A stretch of DNA of 64,000 nt from Gordonia jinghuaiqii (GCF_014041935.1 NZ_CP059491.1:3782001-3846000), one strand, 5' to 3'; shown: positions 25,193-34,841, numbered from the stretch's first letter. The notes: generated from the sequence alone by a model not told the origin. Translations and numbers: made by a program.

Positions 25193-26406
25193 GCGCGGAG
25201 CAGGTCACCGGCGGGACCTTCGCCGGCACAGACCTCGCCACCGCCGTCGGGCGGGTACTGCGCGATCGCACCGTCGGTGACCCGAGCGTGCCCGGCGTCG
25301 TCGCCGGCGTCACGACCGACGAGCAGACCGTCCACCTCGAGGCCGCGGGGCTACGTGCCCTCGACGACGACCAGCCGATGACCGTCGACTCGGTCTTCGG
25401 CATCTTCTCGGCCACCAAGGCGATCACCGCGACCGTGGCTCTGCAACTCGTCGAGGACGGGGTGCTCGACCTGCACGCCCCGGCACGCGAGTACGTCCCC
25501 GCCATCGGCGAGCTGCAGGTGATCGAGGGATTCGACGACGACGGGCAACCACGCCTGCGGCCACCGGCAACCGATGTCACCACCCACCAACTACTCACCC
25601 ACACAGCGGGATTCGGGTACGACTTCTTCAACGAGACCTACCGCCGCCTCGCCGTGGACCACGGCCTGCCGAACATCGGTACCGCGACAGCCGCCGCGCT
25701 CGGTGTGCCGCTGCTGTTCGACCCCGGCACCGCATGGGAGTACGGCATCGGTCTGGACTGGGCGGGCCAGGTGATCGAGGGCATCACCGGGCGTCGCCTC
25801 GGCGAGGTGATGACGCAGCGAGTGCTGACCCCGTTGGGCATGTCCGACACCGCTTTCACGCTCTCCGACGACACCCGCCACCGGCGGGCGGTCATGCACA
25901 TGCGCAAGGGCGAGCGACTCGTCCCGAATCACCGATGGGCCCAGCCCGACCCGCCGGAGATCGACATGGGCGGCCAAGGGCTCTACTCGACGGTCCCCGA
26001 CTACCTGAAGTTCCTGCGGATGTGGTTGCGCGAGGGCCGATCCGACTCCGGTGAACACATCCTGCGACCCGAGACCGTGGACCTGGCACTGCGGAACCAG
26101 ATCGGCGAGCTGACCGTGAAGAAGCTGCCCGGGGTGTTCCCTCCCCTGACCCACGACGTCGAATTCTTCCCCGGCACAAAGAAATCGTGGTCGTATCCGT
26201 TCATGATCAACGACGCCGACGCCCCGACCGGGCGTCCGGCGGGTTCGCAGGCATGGGCGGGCCTGGCCAACCTCTACTACTGGATCGACCCGCGTACGTC
26301 GATCGCCGGTCTCTGGGCAACCCAGATCTTCCCGTTCTTCGATCCCGCCTCGGTGGACGGCTATCTCGACTTCGAGGCGGCGACGTACCGCGCGATCGGT
26401 TCCTGA
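25189..26406 (+). CDS. Serine beta-lactamase-like hydrolase/esterase
   Basis: A 405-residue class C beta-lactamase-fold protein starting at GTG 25189, which overlaps the aminotransferase stop (GTGA). The nucleophile motif S74-A-T-K77 is intact and the second motif is Y185-G-I in WEYGIGLDWAG, as in EstB-type family VIII esterases and not Y-x-N of lactamases. No signal peptide is seen, so it is cytosolic, which also argues for an esterase or amidase. The operon with an aminotransferase hints at amino-acid ester or amide metabolism, but this is only context. Confidence 0.88.
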   Translation: MSAEQVTGGTFAGTDLATAVGRVLRDRTVGDPSVPGVVAGVTTDEQTVHLEAAGLRALDDDQPMTVDSVFGIFSATKAITATVALQLVEDGVLDLHAPAREYVPAIGELQVIEGFDDDGQPRLRPPATDVTTHQLLTHTAGFGYDFFNETYRRLAVDHGLPNIGTATAAALGVPLLFDPGTAWEYGIGLDWAGQVIEGITGRRLGEVMTQRVLTPLGMSDTAFTLSDDTRHRRAVMHMRKGERLVPNHRWAQPDPPEIDMGGQGLYSTVPDYLKFLRMWLREGRSDSGEHILRPETVDLALRNQIGELTVKKLPGVFPPLTHDVEFFPGTKKSWSYPFMINDADAPTGRPAGSQAWAGLANLYYWIDPRTSIAGLWATQIFPFFDPASVDGYLDFEAATYRAIGS

Positions 26407-26407
26407 C

Positions 26408-26431
26408 CCTCCCCCAGAGATCTGGGGGAGG
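26408..26431. terminator. Strong hairpin after the serine hydrolase gene
   Basis: Arms CCTCCCCCAGA and TCTGGGGGAGG are perfectly complementary over 11 bp with almost no loop. It starts 2 bp after the stop codon. No T-run follows; it is probably an intrinsic terminator of the actinobacterial type. Confidence 0.7.
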
Positions 26432-26557
26432 CCCCGGCCAGATTGCTGGCGAGCGATTTCCCGTGTTCGAGGGATGGCGGGAACAAAAGGGGTTGGGCAA
26501 CTCTGGGTGTCACCGCACCCGACGGCCCAGCCGCCCCCAGCCCGCGAAGGAATCCCC

Positions 26558-27940
26558 GTGTCCATCACCTCCGAACCCATCGACTTCACCGACTTCGACG
26601 CCCTGTTGTCGTCGGTCTCCGGCCCCGTCCTCACCCCCGCCGACGAGGGCTATGCCGCCGAACTGGCCGGCTTCAACCTCGCCGCGATCCCCGCCGCGCA
26701 GGTCGTCGTCGGGGCCGCCTGCGCCGAGGACGTCGCTTCCGCGATCCGTTACGCACGCTCCAACGGTCTGCGCGTCGGGGCCCGGGCCACCGGCCACGGC
26801 ATGCCGATCGAGGGTCGCGGCACCGTGGTGATCAGCACCTCGCGGATGACCGGGATCACCGTCGACCCGGTCGCTCGGACCGCACGCGTGGGTGCGGGCG
26901 TGCGCTGGCGCGATGTCGCCGCCGCGACCGCCCCGCACGGCCTGACCGGGCTCGTCGGATCGTCGTCGTCGGTGGGCGTCGTCGGTTACACACTCGGTGG
27001 CGGCCTGAGTCCTCTCGGGCGCCGATTCGGTTATGCCGCAGACCATGTGCGTTCCATCGAACTGGTGACCGCGGACGGCATCGTCCGCACGGTCGACGCA
27101 TCCGCCGGATCGGATCTGTTCTGGGCCCTGCTCGGCGGACGCGACGGATTCGGCATCGTCACCGCCCTCGAGTTCGATCTCTTCGACCAGCCCACCGTCT
27201 ACGGCGGCGGGATCTTCTTCGCCGGTTCGGCCGCGGCCGACGTCGCACACGCCTGGCGCGAGTGGGCGCCGACGCTGCCCGAGGAGGCCGGTACGTCGCT
27301 GGCGATCCTTCGACTCCCGCCGGACCCCGACCTCCCCGCTCCCCTGCAGGGTCAGACCGTGGTGCACGTGCGCTACACCCACACCGGCGATGCTGCCGCC
27401 GCGGCGGCGCTGCTCGCCCCGATGCGTTCGGCCGGACCGGTCCTGCTCGAGAACATCGACGTCCTGCCGACCGTCGCCCTCGACGCGGTGCACATGGATC
27501 CGCCCGGCCCGATGCCGAGCGCCGACCGAGGTTGCACCCTCACCGATCTCCCGGCGTCGGCGATCGATGCCCTGCTCGCGGCCGCCGGCCCGCAGGTCGC
27601 CAGCCCCCTGGCCATCGTCGAGATCCGACTGCTCGGCGGTCGCCTGCGCCGGCCGCAGCGCGCGCCCAATGCCGTCACCGGCCGTGACGGCGCCTTCTGC
27701 GTCCTGGCGATCGGGGTGCCCGCCGGCCCCCTCGGTGACCAGGTGGGCCATCATCTCGCCGCCGTCATCGAGGCCGTCGCCTCCTGCTCGGGCGGTGCCC
27801 TGCTGAACTTCTGCGGGCGATCCGCAGCCGAGCGGAACTCGATGTGGCCCGCCGACCAGCGGATGCGGCTGGAGACGATTCGTCGCCGTCACGACCAGGC
27901 CGGCGTCCTCCAACCGGGTGATCCCACGAATGTGGGATAG
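26558..27940 (+). CDS. FAD-linked oxidase, berberine-bridge/6-HDNO-like
   Basis: A 460-residue FAD-binding oxidoreductase from GTG 26558 with AAGGA 7 nt upstream. The PP-loop region is RVGARATGHGMP at 72-83, whose histidine is the usual covalent-FAD site, followed by VGSSSSVGVVGYTLGGGLSPLGRRFG and LVTADGIVRTVDAS. The cysteine needed for a second covalent link is not evident. It would oxidise an alcohol, amine or sugar with O2 or another acceptor. It is followed after 32 bp by a LuxR-type regulator; this oxidase/regulator pairing suggests a ligand-controlled unit. Confidence 0.9.
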   Translation: MSITSEPIDFTDFDALLSSVSGPVLTPADEGYAAELAGFNLAAIPAAQVVVGAACAEDVASAIRYARSNGLRVGARATGHGMPIEGRGTVVISTSRMTGITVDPVARTARVGAGVRWRDVAAATAPHGLTGLVGSSSSVGVVGYTLGGGLSPLGRRFGYAADHVRSIELVTADGIVRTVDASAGSDLFWALLGGRDGFGIVTALEFDLFDQPTVYGGGIFFAGSAAADVAHAWREWAPTLPEEAGTSLAILRLPPDPDLPAPLQGQTVVHVRYTHTGDAAAAAALLAPMRSAGPVLLENIDVLPTVALDAVHMDPPGPMPSADRGCTLTDLPASAIDALLAAAGPQVASPLAIVEIRLLGGRLRRPQRAPNAVTGRDGAFCVLAIGVPAGPLGDQVGHHLAAVIEAVASCSGGALLNFCGRSAAERNSMWPADQRMRLETIRRRHDQAGVLQPGDPTNVG

Positions 27941-27972
27941 ACATCGATGCAGCTCAGGACCACAATCGACGG

Positions 27973-29121
27973 ATGACATCGAGCCTGACTGCCGAGCGTG
28001 TGCGGCGCGACATCGACGTCGTGGCGCACGCCGGCCTCGGCCTCGACGAGTTCTTTGCCGAGACGGTGGCCTCACTGGGCCGCGCCATACCCTCCGACGC
28101 GGTGTGCATCGGCACCTTCGACCCCCACACCGTGCTGCTGACGAGCGCCCGCAAGTACGGGGATCTACTCGGCCAGGACCACAAGGATCCGGACTGGGGT
28201 CTCCTCGAGTACGGCCAGGTCGAACCCACCGCCTATCGCGAGATGGCCGCGGCCAGACGTGACGCGGTGGGCCTGAACCTGCTCCACAAAGGCGAATCCC
28301 GACGCTCGAACCGCATGGCGCAGTTGATGATCCCCGAGTACTGCTTCCACGACGAAGCGCGCGTGCTGCTGCGGGACGGTGATCGGGCGTGGGCGGGCAT
28401 CGCCATGTTCCGCAGTGGTTCGGGTTGCCGCCCCTTCGACGCCGACGAGGTCGAGTTCCTCGCCTCGCTGTCGCGCACACTGGCCCACGGCGTCCGTGTC
28501 GGGCTGCTGAGCTCCGTCGTCGCCGAGCCCTGCCCGGACCCCGGGAGCGGACCGGCGGTGCTGATCATCGACCACGACAACGAGATCGTCCAGATGAGCG
28601 CCGGCAGCCAGGAACGCATAGACGATCTCGCCTCCGGCGCGAACGGCGCCGCGGTGATGAACCCGATCTACGGGCTGATCGGCGCCGCCCGTCGTTACGG
28701 GGCGGGCGAATCGGCGGTTCCGCCGCGATTGCGGGTGCGCGGGGCGTCGGGCATGTGGCTGGTCATCCACGCCTCCCCGCTGTCCTGCGCCGACGGCCGG
28801 GTCGGCGAGGTCGTCATCACCATCGAGGAGGCCCGGCCGCCCGAGATCATCCCGCTCGTCGTCGAGGCCTTCGGACTCACCTCGCGCGAACGCGACGTCA
28901 CCCAGATGGTGTTGCAGGGCGTGGCGACCAAGGACATCGCCGCAACCCTCCACGTCTCCGCCTACACCGTGCAGGACCACCTCAAGTCGATCTTCGACAA
29001 GGCCGGGGTCCGCAGCAGGCGCGAGCTGATCGCCCGGATCTACTTCGACCAGTACGCGCAGCGTCTCAACGACCCGCTGCTGCCGTCGGGCTCGTTGCGC
29101 CCGGCCGACCAGGCCGTTTAA
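27973..29121 (+). CDS. LuxR-type regulator with GAF-like sensor
   Basis: A 382-residue regulator. The first 180 residues look like a GAF domain (VCIGTFDPHTVLL and ending FDADEVEFLASLSRTLAHGVRVGLL), the middle resembles a PAS-like fold (PAVLIIDHDNEIVQMS), and the C-terminal LuxR helix-turn-helix is LTSRERDVTQMVLQGVATKD followed by IAATLHVSAYTVQDHLKSIF. It binds DNA as a dimer; the signal is unknown. It lies between the FAD oxidase and prmA on the same strand, with a hairpin behind it, so it may control the oxidase, prm, or both. Confidence 0.88.
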   Translation: MTSSLTAERVRRDIDVVAHAGLGLDEFFAETVASLGRAIPSDAVCIGTFDPHTVLLTSARKYGDLLGQDHKDPDWGLLEYGQVEPTAYREMAAARRDAVGLNLLHKGESRRSNRMAQLMIPEYCFHDEARVLLRDGDRAWAGIAMFRSGSGCRPFDADEVEFLASLSRTLAHGVRVGLLSSVVAEPCPDPGSGPAVLIIDHDNEIVQMSAGSQERIDDLASGANGAAVMNPIYGLIGAARRYGAGESAVPPRLRVRGASGMWLVIHASPLSCADGRVGEVVITIEEARPPEIIPLVVEAFGLTSRERDVTQMVLQGVATKDIAATLHVSAYTVQDHLKSIFDKAGVRSRRELIARIYFDQYAQRLNDPLLPSGSLRPADQAV

Positions 29122-29139
29122 CTCCTCGTCCGGCCGAGG

Positions 29140-29174
29140 AATCCCGCCGCGTGCACACCGCACCCGGCGGGATT
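29140..29174 (+). terminator. Hairpin between the LuxR gene and prmA
   Basis: AATCCCGCCG (29140-29149) pairs perfectly with CGGCGGGATT (29165-29174) across a 15-nt loop. It separates the regulator's transcript from the prm promoter. Only a weak T content follows. Confidence 0.65.
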
Positions 29175-29182
29175 GTCGCTCT

Positions 29183-29229
29183 CGTCTCACAGTGAGACGT
29201 TTGTAATCCACATCACACGGTTGTATCGA
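29183..29229 (+). promoter_or_regulatory. prm operon promoter with 17-bp palindrome
   Basis: CGTCTCAC-A-GTGAGACG (29183-29199) is a perfect odd palindrome. Directly after it comes TTGTAA (29201-29206), 17 bp, and TATCGA (29224-29229), a plausible -35/-10 pair, so a protein on the palindrome would contact RNA polymerase as a class II type activator. The half-site GTGAGAC occurs again before the activator gene (38629-38635). The prmA leader would be about 50 nt. Confidence 0.68.
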
Positions 29230-29286
29230 AGTCGCTCCAGTCCATGCGGGCCGGCATCCGTCGGCTCTCCACAGAGGAGGCGCACT

Positions 29287-30924
29287 TTGAGCAGGCAGAG
29301 CTTGACAAAAGCACATGCGAAAATCACCGAGTTGTCCTGGGAGCCCACCTTCGCGACCCCGGCCACCCGGTTCGGTACCGACTACACCTTCGAGAAGGCC
29401 CCCAAAAAGGATCCGCTCAAGCAGATCATGCGGTCGTACTTCCCGATGGAAGAGGAGAAGGACAACCGCGTGTACGGCGCCATGGACGGCGCCATCCGCG
29501 GCAACATGTTCCGCCAGGTGCAGGAACGCTGGCTCGAATGGCAGAAGCTGTTCCTGTCGATCATCCCGTTCCCCGAGATCTCCGCGGCCCGCGCCATGCC
29601 GATGGCCATCGACGCGGTCCCCAACCCGGAGATCCACAACGGCCTGGCCGTGCAGATGATCGACGAGGTCCGTCATTCGACGATCCAGATGAACCTCAAG
29701 AAGCTGTACATGAACAACTACATCGACCCGGCGGGCTTCGACATCACCGAGAAGGCCTTCGCCAACAACTACGCAGGCACCATCGGCCGCCAGTTCGGTG
29801 AGGGTTTCATCACCGGCGACGCCATCACCGCGGCCAACATCTACCTCACGGTGGTCGCCGAGACTGCGTTCACCAACACGCTTTTCGTCGCGATGCCCGA
29901 CGAGGCCGCCGCCAACGGCGACTACCTGCTGCCCACCGTCTTCCACTCGGTGCAGTCCGACGAGTCGCGACACATCTCCAACGGCTACTCCATCCTGCTG
30001 ATGGCGCTGGCCGACGAACGCAACCGCCCGCTACTGGAACGCGACCTGCGGTACGCCTGGTGGAACAACCACTGCGTCGTCGACGCCGCGATCGGCACCT
30101 TCATCGAGTACGGGACCAAGGACCGCCGCAAGGACCGCGAGAGCTACGCCGAGATGTGGCGTCGCTGGATCTACGACGACTACTACCGCAGTTACCTTCT
30201 GCCGCTGGAGAAGTACGGGCTCACCATCCCGCACGACCTCGTCGAGGAGGCGTGGAACCGGATCACCAACAAGCACTACGTGCACGAGGTCGCCCGCTTC
30301 TTCGCCACCGGCTGGCCGGTCAACTACTGGCGGATCGACGCCATGACCGACAAGGATTTCGAGTGGTTCGAACACAAGTACCCCGGCTGGTACAACAAGT
30401 TCGGCAAGTGGTGGGAGAACTACAACCGGCTCGCCTACCCCGGCCGCAACAAGCCGATCGCCTTCGAAGAGGTGGGTTACGAGTACCCGCACCGGTGCTG
30501 GACGTGCATGGTGCCCGCGCTCATCCGCGAGGACATGGTCACCGAGAAGGTCGACAACCAGTGGCGCACCTACTGTTCGGAGACCTGCTACTGGACCGAT
30601 GCGGTGGCGTTCCGGGGCGAGTACGAAGGCCGGGAGACCCCGAACATGGGTCGCCTCACCGGTTTCCGTGAATGGGAGACCCTGCATCACGGCAAGGATC
30701 TCGCCGACATCATCGAAGACCTCGGTTACGTCCGCGACGACGGCAAGACGCTGATCCCGCAGCCGCACCTGGACCTCGACCCGAAGAAGATGTGGACGCT
30801 CGACGATGTCCGCGGCAACGTCTTCAACAGTCCCAATGTGCTGCTCAACCAGATGTCCGACGCCGAGCGGGAAGCGCACCTCGCCGCCTACCGCGCCAAC
30901 CCCAACGGGGCCGTACCGGCCTGA
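29287..30924 (+). CDS. prmA: Propane monooxygenase hydroxylase alpha subunit
   Basis: A 545-residue soluble di-iron monooxygenase large subunit. The start is TTG 29287, with GAGGAGG just upstream, giving [18 protein letters not shown]. All six iron ligands are present: E97, E127, H130, E192, E226 and H229, with exactly the spacing of methane monooxygenase (E114, E144, H147, E209, E243, H246). The motifs are DEVRHS and DESRH. It hydroxylates propane and other short alkanes, ethers and some aromatics using O2. The closest known relatives are PrmA of Gordonia TY-5 and MimA of M. smegmatis. It is the first gene of the operon. Confidence 0.96.
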   Translation: MSRQSLTKAHAKITELSWEPTFATPATRFGTDYTFEKAPKKDPLKQIMRSYFPMEEEKDNRVYGAMDGAIRGNMFRQVQERWLEWQKLFLSIIPFPEISAARAMPMAIDAVPNPEIHNGLAVQMIDEVRHSTIQMNLKKLYMNNYIDPAGFDITEKAFANNYAGTIGRQFGEGFITGDAITAANIYLTVVAETAFTNTLFVAMPDEAAANGDYLLPTVFHSVQSDESRHISNGYSILLMALADERNRPLLERDLRYAWWNNHCVVDAAIGTFIEYGTKDRRKDRESYAEMWRRWIYDDYYRSYLLPLEKYGLTIPHDLVEEAWNRITNKHYVHEVARFFATGWPVNYWRIDAMTDKDFEWFEHKYPGWYNKFGKWWENYNRLAYPGRNKPIAFEEVGYEYPHRCWTCMVPALIREDMVTEKVDNQWRTYCSETCYWTDAVAFRGEYEGRETPNMGRLTGFREWETLHHGKDLADIIEDLGYVRDDGKTLIPQPHLDLDPKKMWTLDDVRGNVFNSPNVLLNQMSDAEREAHLAAYRANPNGAVPA

Positions 30925-30937
30925 GGCGACGGGGAGC

Positions 30938-30975
30938 GGTGGATGGCGCGCACCTGCGCGACCGCGCCGTCCACC
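30938..30975 (+). other. Strong hairpin between prmA and prmB
   Basis: GGTGGA-t-GGCGCG pairs with CGCGCC-g-TCCACC, a 12-bp stem with one mismatch, and flanking G-rich and C-rich runs extend it further. There is no T-run. It could be a partial terminator or an mRNA-stabilising element that keeps prmA transcript above prmB. Confidence 0.65.
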
Positions 30976-31028
30976 GTCCTCCCGCCCGAACCGTTTTCGT
31001 CGAACTTCCCCCTCGCTCAGGAGCTTCC

Positions 31029-32069
31029 GTGGCCGACACACATCGCATCAACTTCGCCCCCGTCGACATCGAGATGGAGGTCGGTGAGGACGAGACCATC
31101 CTCGACGCCGCGTTCCGGCAGGGCATCCACCTCATGCACGGATGCCGCGAAGGCCGCTGCTCGGCGTGCAAGTCCTACATACTCGACGGCGACGTCCAGA
31201 TGGACGACTACTCGACGTTCGCCTGCAACGACGCCGAAGAGGCCGAGGGTTATGTGCTGCTGTGCCGCACATACGCCTACAGCGACTGCGACATCGAGTT
31301 GCTCAACTTCGACGAAGACGAATTGCTCGGCGGCGCACCGATTCAGGACGTACGCACCCGGGTCGCGGCCGTGGAGTCGATGACTCCCGACATCGTGTCC
31401 CTGCGACTCGACGTCGTCGAGCCGGAGACCTTCGAGTTCAAACCCGGCCAGTACGTGGACATGACCATCCCCGGGACCGAGGACAAGCGGTCGTTCTCCA
31501 TCGCCACCACGCCGAACTCCCCGGGCACACTCGAGTTCCTCATCAAGAAGTACCCGGGCGGCGTCTTCGCCGGCATGCTCGACGACGGGCTCGAACAGGG
31601 TACCGAGATCATGGTGAACGGACCGTACGGATCGTGCACACTCCGCAACGGTCATGTGCTGCCCGTCGTCTGCATCGGCGGCGGCGCCGGCATGGCACCG
31701 CTGCTGTCACTGCTCCGCCACATCAGCGAGGCCGGGATCCGACGTCCGGTGCGGTTCTACTACGGCGCGCGCACGGCCGCCGATCTGTTCTGCCTGGACG
31801 AGATCGCCTCTCTCGGAGAGACGATCGACGATTTCAGCTTCACCGCATGCCTGTCCGAATCCGCCGCCGACGCACCCGCAGGCGTGACCGTCGCCGAGGG
31901 CAACGTCACCGACATCGTCGACGGATGCGAGGCCGACCTGTCCCGAACGGAGGTCTATTTCTGCGGTCCCCCACCCATGGTCGATGCCGCACTGGCTCTC
32001 GCCGAACAACATTCGGTCCCCCGAGACCAGATCTTCTACGACAAGTTCACCAGCCCGGCATTCGACTAG
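31029..32069 (+). CDS. prmB: Propane monooxygenase reductase
   Basis: A 346-residue iron-sulfur flavoprotein from GTG 31029 with CAGGAG upstream. A plant-type 2Fe-2S ferredoxin domain (C39, C44, C47, C79) is followed by a ferredoxin-NADP reductase module: FAD motif RSFS at 154-157, NAD(P) motif GGGAG at 217-221 and terminal CGPPPM near 312-317. It moves electrons from NADH through FAD and the cluster to the di-iron site of PrmA. Gene order A-B-C-D (large subunit, reductase, small subunit, coupling) is that of prm/mim operons. Confidence 0.96.
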   Translation: MADTHRINFAPVDIEMEVGEDETILDAAFRQGIHLMHGCREGRCSACKSYILDGDVQMDDYSTFACNDAEEAEGYVLLCRTYAYSDCDIELLNFDEDELLGGAPIQDVRTRVAAVESMTPDIVSLRLDVVEPETFEFKPGQYVDMTIPGTEDKRSFSIATTPNSPGTLEFLIKKYPGGVFAGMLDDGLEQGTEIMVNGPYGSCTLRNGHVLPVVCIGGGAGMAPLLSLLRHISEAGIRRPVRFYYGARTAADLFCLDEIASLGETIDDFSFTACLSESAADAPAGVTVAEGNVTDIVDGCEADLSRTEVYFCGPPPMVDAALALAEQHSVPRDQIFYDKFTSPAFD

Positions 32070-32075
32070 ACACCT

Positions 32076-32120
32076 CACACCCCTGACAGTCACACCCCTG
32101 ACCGCCACACCCCTGACAGC
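32076..32120. repeat. Three 15-bp tandem repeats between prmB and prmC
   Basis: The unit cacacccctgacagt occurs three times in phase (32076-32090, 32091-32105, 32106-32120), differing only in the last three bases. It fills the gap right after the prmB stop and ends before the prmC ribosome-binding site GAGGAGG. Confidence 0.92.
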
Positions 32121-32144
32121 GCCGAACGAGGAGGAACGACACGT

Positions 32145-33266
32145 ATGTCCGCACCCACCGCCCCCACCCCGAACACCCGGCGGGAACGAAGTTTCCCGTC
32201 CATCGAATTCACCGACGCCGAGGCAGGCGCCAAAGAGTTCCCGAGCTCCAAGAGCCGTAAGTACAGCTACTACCAGCCGGCCAAGAAGCGCGCGACGATG
32301 TACGAGGACGTCACCGTCGACGTGCAGCCGGACCCCGAACGGCACCTGAGCCAGGGCTGGATCTACGGCTTCGGCGACGGTCCCGGCGGCTATCCCCAGG
32401 AGTGGACCGTCGCGAAGTCGAGCAACTGGCACGCCTTCCTCGACCCCAACGAGGAGTGGGATCAGACGATCTTCCGCAACAACTCCGCGGTGGTGCACCA
32501 GGTCGACCTGTGTCTGCAGAACGCCAAACGGGCGCGTGCCTACGATTCGTGGAACTCGGCGTGGCTCAAGTTCATCGAGCGCAACCTCGGCGCCTGGATG
32601 CACGCCGAGAACGGGTTGGCGTTGCACGTGTTCACCTCGATCCAGCGGTCGGGCCCGACCAACATGATCAACACCGCGGTGGCGGTCAACGCGGCCCACA
32701 AGATGCGCTTCGCCCAGGACCTCGCCCTGTTCAACCTCGATCTGTCCGAGGCCGAGGAGGACTTCGACGGCGCTGCACACAAAGAGGTCTGGCAGTCGGC
32801 TCCCGAGTGGCAGCCGACCCGCGAGGTGGTCGAGCAGCTCACCGCGGTCGGCGACTGGTGCGAACTGCTCTTCGCCACCAACATCGTCTTCGAGCAGCTG
32901 CTCGGTTCGCTGTTCCGGACCGAACTGGTCATGCAGGTCGCCGCCCGCAACGGCGACTACATCACCCCGACGATCGTCGGCACCGGTGAACACGATTACG
33001 ACCGCGACCTGGCCTACACCCGCAACCTGTTCCGGCTCCTGCGCCGCGACGACGAATTCGGCGACCGGAACAAGGAACTGTTCGGCCAGTGGCTGTCGGT
33101 GTGGGTGCCCCGGTGCCTGGACGCAGCCCGTGCCCTGCAACCGATCTGGTCACAACCGGCGGACAAGTCGATCACCTTCGCCACCAGCCTGGACGCGGCA
33201 ATCGCCAAGTTCTCCGACCTACTGACATCGATCGATGTCGCGATCCCCGAGGAGTTGACCCAGTGA
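32145..33266 (+). CDS. prmC: Propane monooxygenase hydroxylase beta subunit
   Basis: A 373-residue small hydroxylase subunit of the ferritin-like fold, without iron ligands, as expected for the beta chain. Recognisable stretches are [20 protein letters not shown], the [25 protein letters not shown] helix region and [20 protein letters not shown]. It packs with PrmA as an alpha2beta2 hydroxylase. GAGGAGG lies 10 nt before the ATG. Its stop overlaps the prmD start by 4 nt (GTGA), so the hydroxylase and coupling protein are translationally linked. Confidence 0.95.
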   Translation: MSAPTAPTPNTRRERSFPSIEFTDAEAGAKEFPSSKSRKYSYYQPAKKRATMYEDVTVDVQPDPERHLSQGWIYGFGDGPGGYPQEWTVAKSSNWHAFLDPNEEWDQTIFRNNSAVVHQVDLCLQNAKRARAYDSWNSAWLKFIERNLGAWMHAENGLALHVFTSIQRSGPTNMINTAVAVNAAHKMRFAQDLALFNLDLSEAEEDFDGAAHKEVWQSAPEWQPTREVVEQLTAVGDWCELLFATNIVFEQLLGSLFRTELVMQVAARNGDYITPTIVGTGEHDYDRDLAYTRNLFRLLRRDDEFGDRNKELFGQWLSVWVPRCLDAARALQPIWSQPADKSITFATSLDAAIAKFSDLLTSIDVAIPEELTQ

Positions 33267-33607
33267 CAATGCAATTCGGCGCCGATACCGAGTTCTCCAA
33301 CATGTGCGGCGTGACCCTGATGAACACCCCGATCGGCCGCGTCGTGGCCGACGTCATGGGCGCCAAGGACGGAGTCGAGCTCACCGAGTACCCGTCGATG
33401 ATCCGCGTCGACGGTGTCAACCGGCTGGAGTTCGACTACGACGAACTCACCGACGCGCTCGGCCAGGACTTCGACGGATCGATCTTCGAGGAGATCAGCT
33501 CCACCCACTACGGGCGGATGGTGCACCTCGACGACCGGACGTTCCTGTTCGCCAGCCCCGAAGACGCGGCCGAATACATCGGTTTCGACCTCACCGCCTC
33601 GAGCTGA
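33263..33607 (+). CDS. prmD: Propane monooxygenase coupling protein
   Basis: A 114-residue MmoB/DmpM-type effector from GTG 33263 (ATG 33269 is also possible). The conserved core [20 protein letters not shown] and [20 protein letters not shown] is clear. It binds the hydroxylase and tunes oxygen activation and substrate entry without carrying a cofactor. It ends the catalytic part of the operon; a 187-bp gap with a hairpin and paired palindromes separates it from the accessory genes. Confidence 0.94.
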   Translation: MTMQFGADTEFSNMCGVTLMNTPIGRVVADVMGAKDGVELTEYPSMIRVDGVNRLEFDYDELTDALGQDFDGSIFEEISSTHYGRMVHLDDRTFLFASPEDAAEYIGFDLTASS

Positions 33608-33639
33608 GGCACCGAGTCGAGGCCATCGCCGGAACACTT

Positions 33640-33681
33640 GCGTCGTGACCGTCGGTGGAGCAGTCCCGGCGGTCACGACGC
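33640..33681 (+). other. Perfect 12-bp hairpin between prmD and the amidohydrolase gene
   Basis: GCGTCGTGACCG (33640-33651) pairs perfectly with CGGTCACGACGC (33670-33681) over an 18-nt loop. There is no T-run. It could partly terminate the transcript after prmABCD or protect its 3' end, so that the accessory genes are made at lower level. Confidence 0.72.
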
Positions 33682-33721
33682 ACCCAACCCCCGCCGACAC
33701 CGGATCACCCGACACGCCTTC

Positions 33722-33755
33722 GTTCGAACCTTCTGTCGTTCGAACCCGTTCTGTC
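33722..33755. repeat. Paired GTTCGAACC direct repeats
   Basis: GTTCGAACC-TTCTGTC (33722-33737) is followed at once by GTTCGAACC-CGTTCTGTC (33738-33755). Each contains the 8-bp palindrome GTTCGAAC. The pair lies about 40 bp before the amidohydrolase ATG and may be a regulator site for a second, internal promoter. Confidence 0.6.
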
Positions 33756-33794
33756 ACAGCCCAAGAATCCAGCCCACACGCAAGGGAGCAATCG

Positions 33795-34841
33795 ATGTAC
33801 GAGAAGAATGGCGAGAAGTACTTCATCGTCGACGCACACGTCCACCTCTGGGACGGCCGAGAATCCAACCAGCGCAACATTCACGGCAAGCAGTTCATCG
33901 ATTGCTTCTACGACTACCACCGCAACCTCAGCCCCGAGGAGCAGGTGTGGGACTACGACACCTACACCTACTACGGCCCCGAGCGCCTCATGCGCGACCT
34001 GTTCGAGGACGGGCCGGCCGATCACGCGATCTTCCAGGCCACCATCCTGAAGGACTTCTACGTCAACGGTTTCGCCCAGGTCGACGACTCACTGAAGCTG
34101 TGTGAGGACAACCCGGGTCTGCTCACCTACAACCACGCCTACGACCCGCGCCACGGCGAAGCCGGTCTCGAGCAGCTGCGCCGGGATGCCGAGACGATGA
34201 ACCTCAAGGGTGTGAAGCTCTACACCGCAGAGTGGTTCGGCGACTCACGCGGTTACAAGCTCGACGACGCGTGGTCGCGGCGCTACCTCGAGGAGTGCAT
34301 CAAACTCGGCATCAAGAACGTCCACGTGCACAAGGGACCCACCATCCGGCCGCTGGACCGCGATGCCTTCGACGTCGCCGACGTCGACAAGGTGGCCACC
34401 GACTACCTGGACCTGAACTTCATCGTCGAACACGTCGGCCTGCCCCGCCTGGAGGACTTCTGCTGGATCGCGACGCAGGAGTCCAACGTGTTCGGCGGCC
34501 TGGCCGTGGCGATCCCGTTCATCCACACCCGCCCCCGGTACTTCGCGCAGATCATCGGCGAACTCCTGTACTGGATCGGCGAGGACAAGATCCTGTTCGC
34601 CAGCGACTACGCGCTGTGGACGCCGCAGTGGCTCGTCGAGCGGTTCGTGGACTTCCAGATTCCCGAGGACATGACCGAGTACGCACCCATCACCGTCGAA
34701 CAGAAAAAGAAGATCCTCGGCCTCAACGCGGCGGCGCTGTATCCGCACATCGAGGTTCCCGAGGAACTCAGACTGCCCACCAGCGCGGCGAATCCGGAAG
34801 CCGAGGTGGCAGCCGGCGCACCAGACGTGGTCAACGCATGA
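33795..34841 (+). CDS. Amidohydrolase of the propane monooxygenase cluster
   Basis: A 348-residue metal-dependent hydrolase (amidohydrolase-2 type). The metal residues are H15 and H17 in DAHVHLWD, H177/H179 in NVHVHK, H213 in VEHVG and D271 in FASDYALW, so a functional metal site is intact. AAGGGAG lies before the ATG. A homologue is kept in prm/mim operons although propane oxidation has no obvious amide or decarboxylation step; a role in making or repairing the di-iron hydroxylase is a reasonable guess, not shown. It overlaps the DUF59 gene by 4 nt. Confidence 0.9.
   Translation: MYEKNGEKYFIVDAHVHLWDGRESNQRNIHGKQFIDCFYDYHRNLSPEEQVWDYDTYTYYGPERLMRDLFEDGPADHAIFQATILKDFYVNGFAQVDDSLKLCEDNPGLLTYNHAYDPRHGEAGLEQLRRDAETMNLKGVKLYTAEWFGDSRGYKLDDAWSRRYLEECIKLGIKNVHVHKGPTIRPLDRDAFDVADVDKVATDYLDLNFIVEHVGLPRLEDFCWIATQESNVFGGLAVAIPFIHTRPRYFAQIIGELLYWIGEDKILFASDYALWTPQWLVERFVDFQIPEDMTEYAPITVEQKKKILGLNAAALYPHIEVPEELRLPTSAANPEAEVAAGAPDVVNA

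Noticed and set aside
26510..28480. 656-residue minus-strand open frame
   Set aside because: Shadow of the FAD oxidase and LuxR genes, whose motifs are clear on the plus strand.
28165..29973. 602-residue minus-strand open frame over the prmA start
   Set aside because: It covers the prm promoter and the conserved prmA N-terminus; no protein-like motif.
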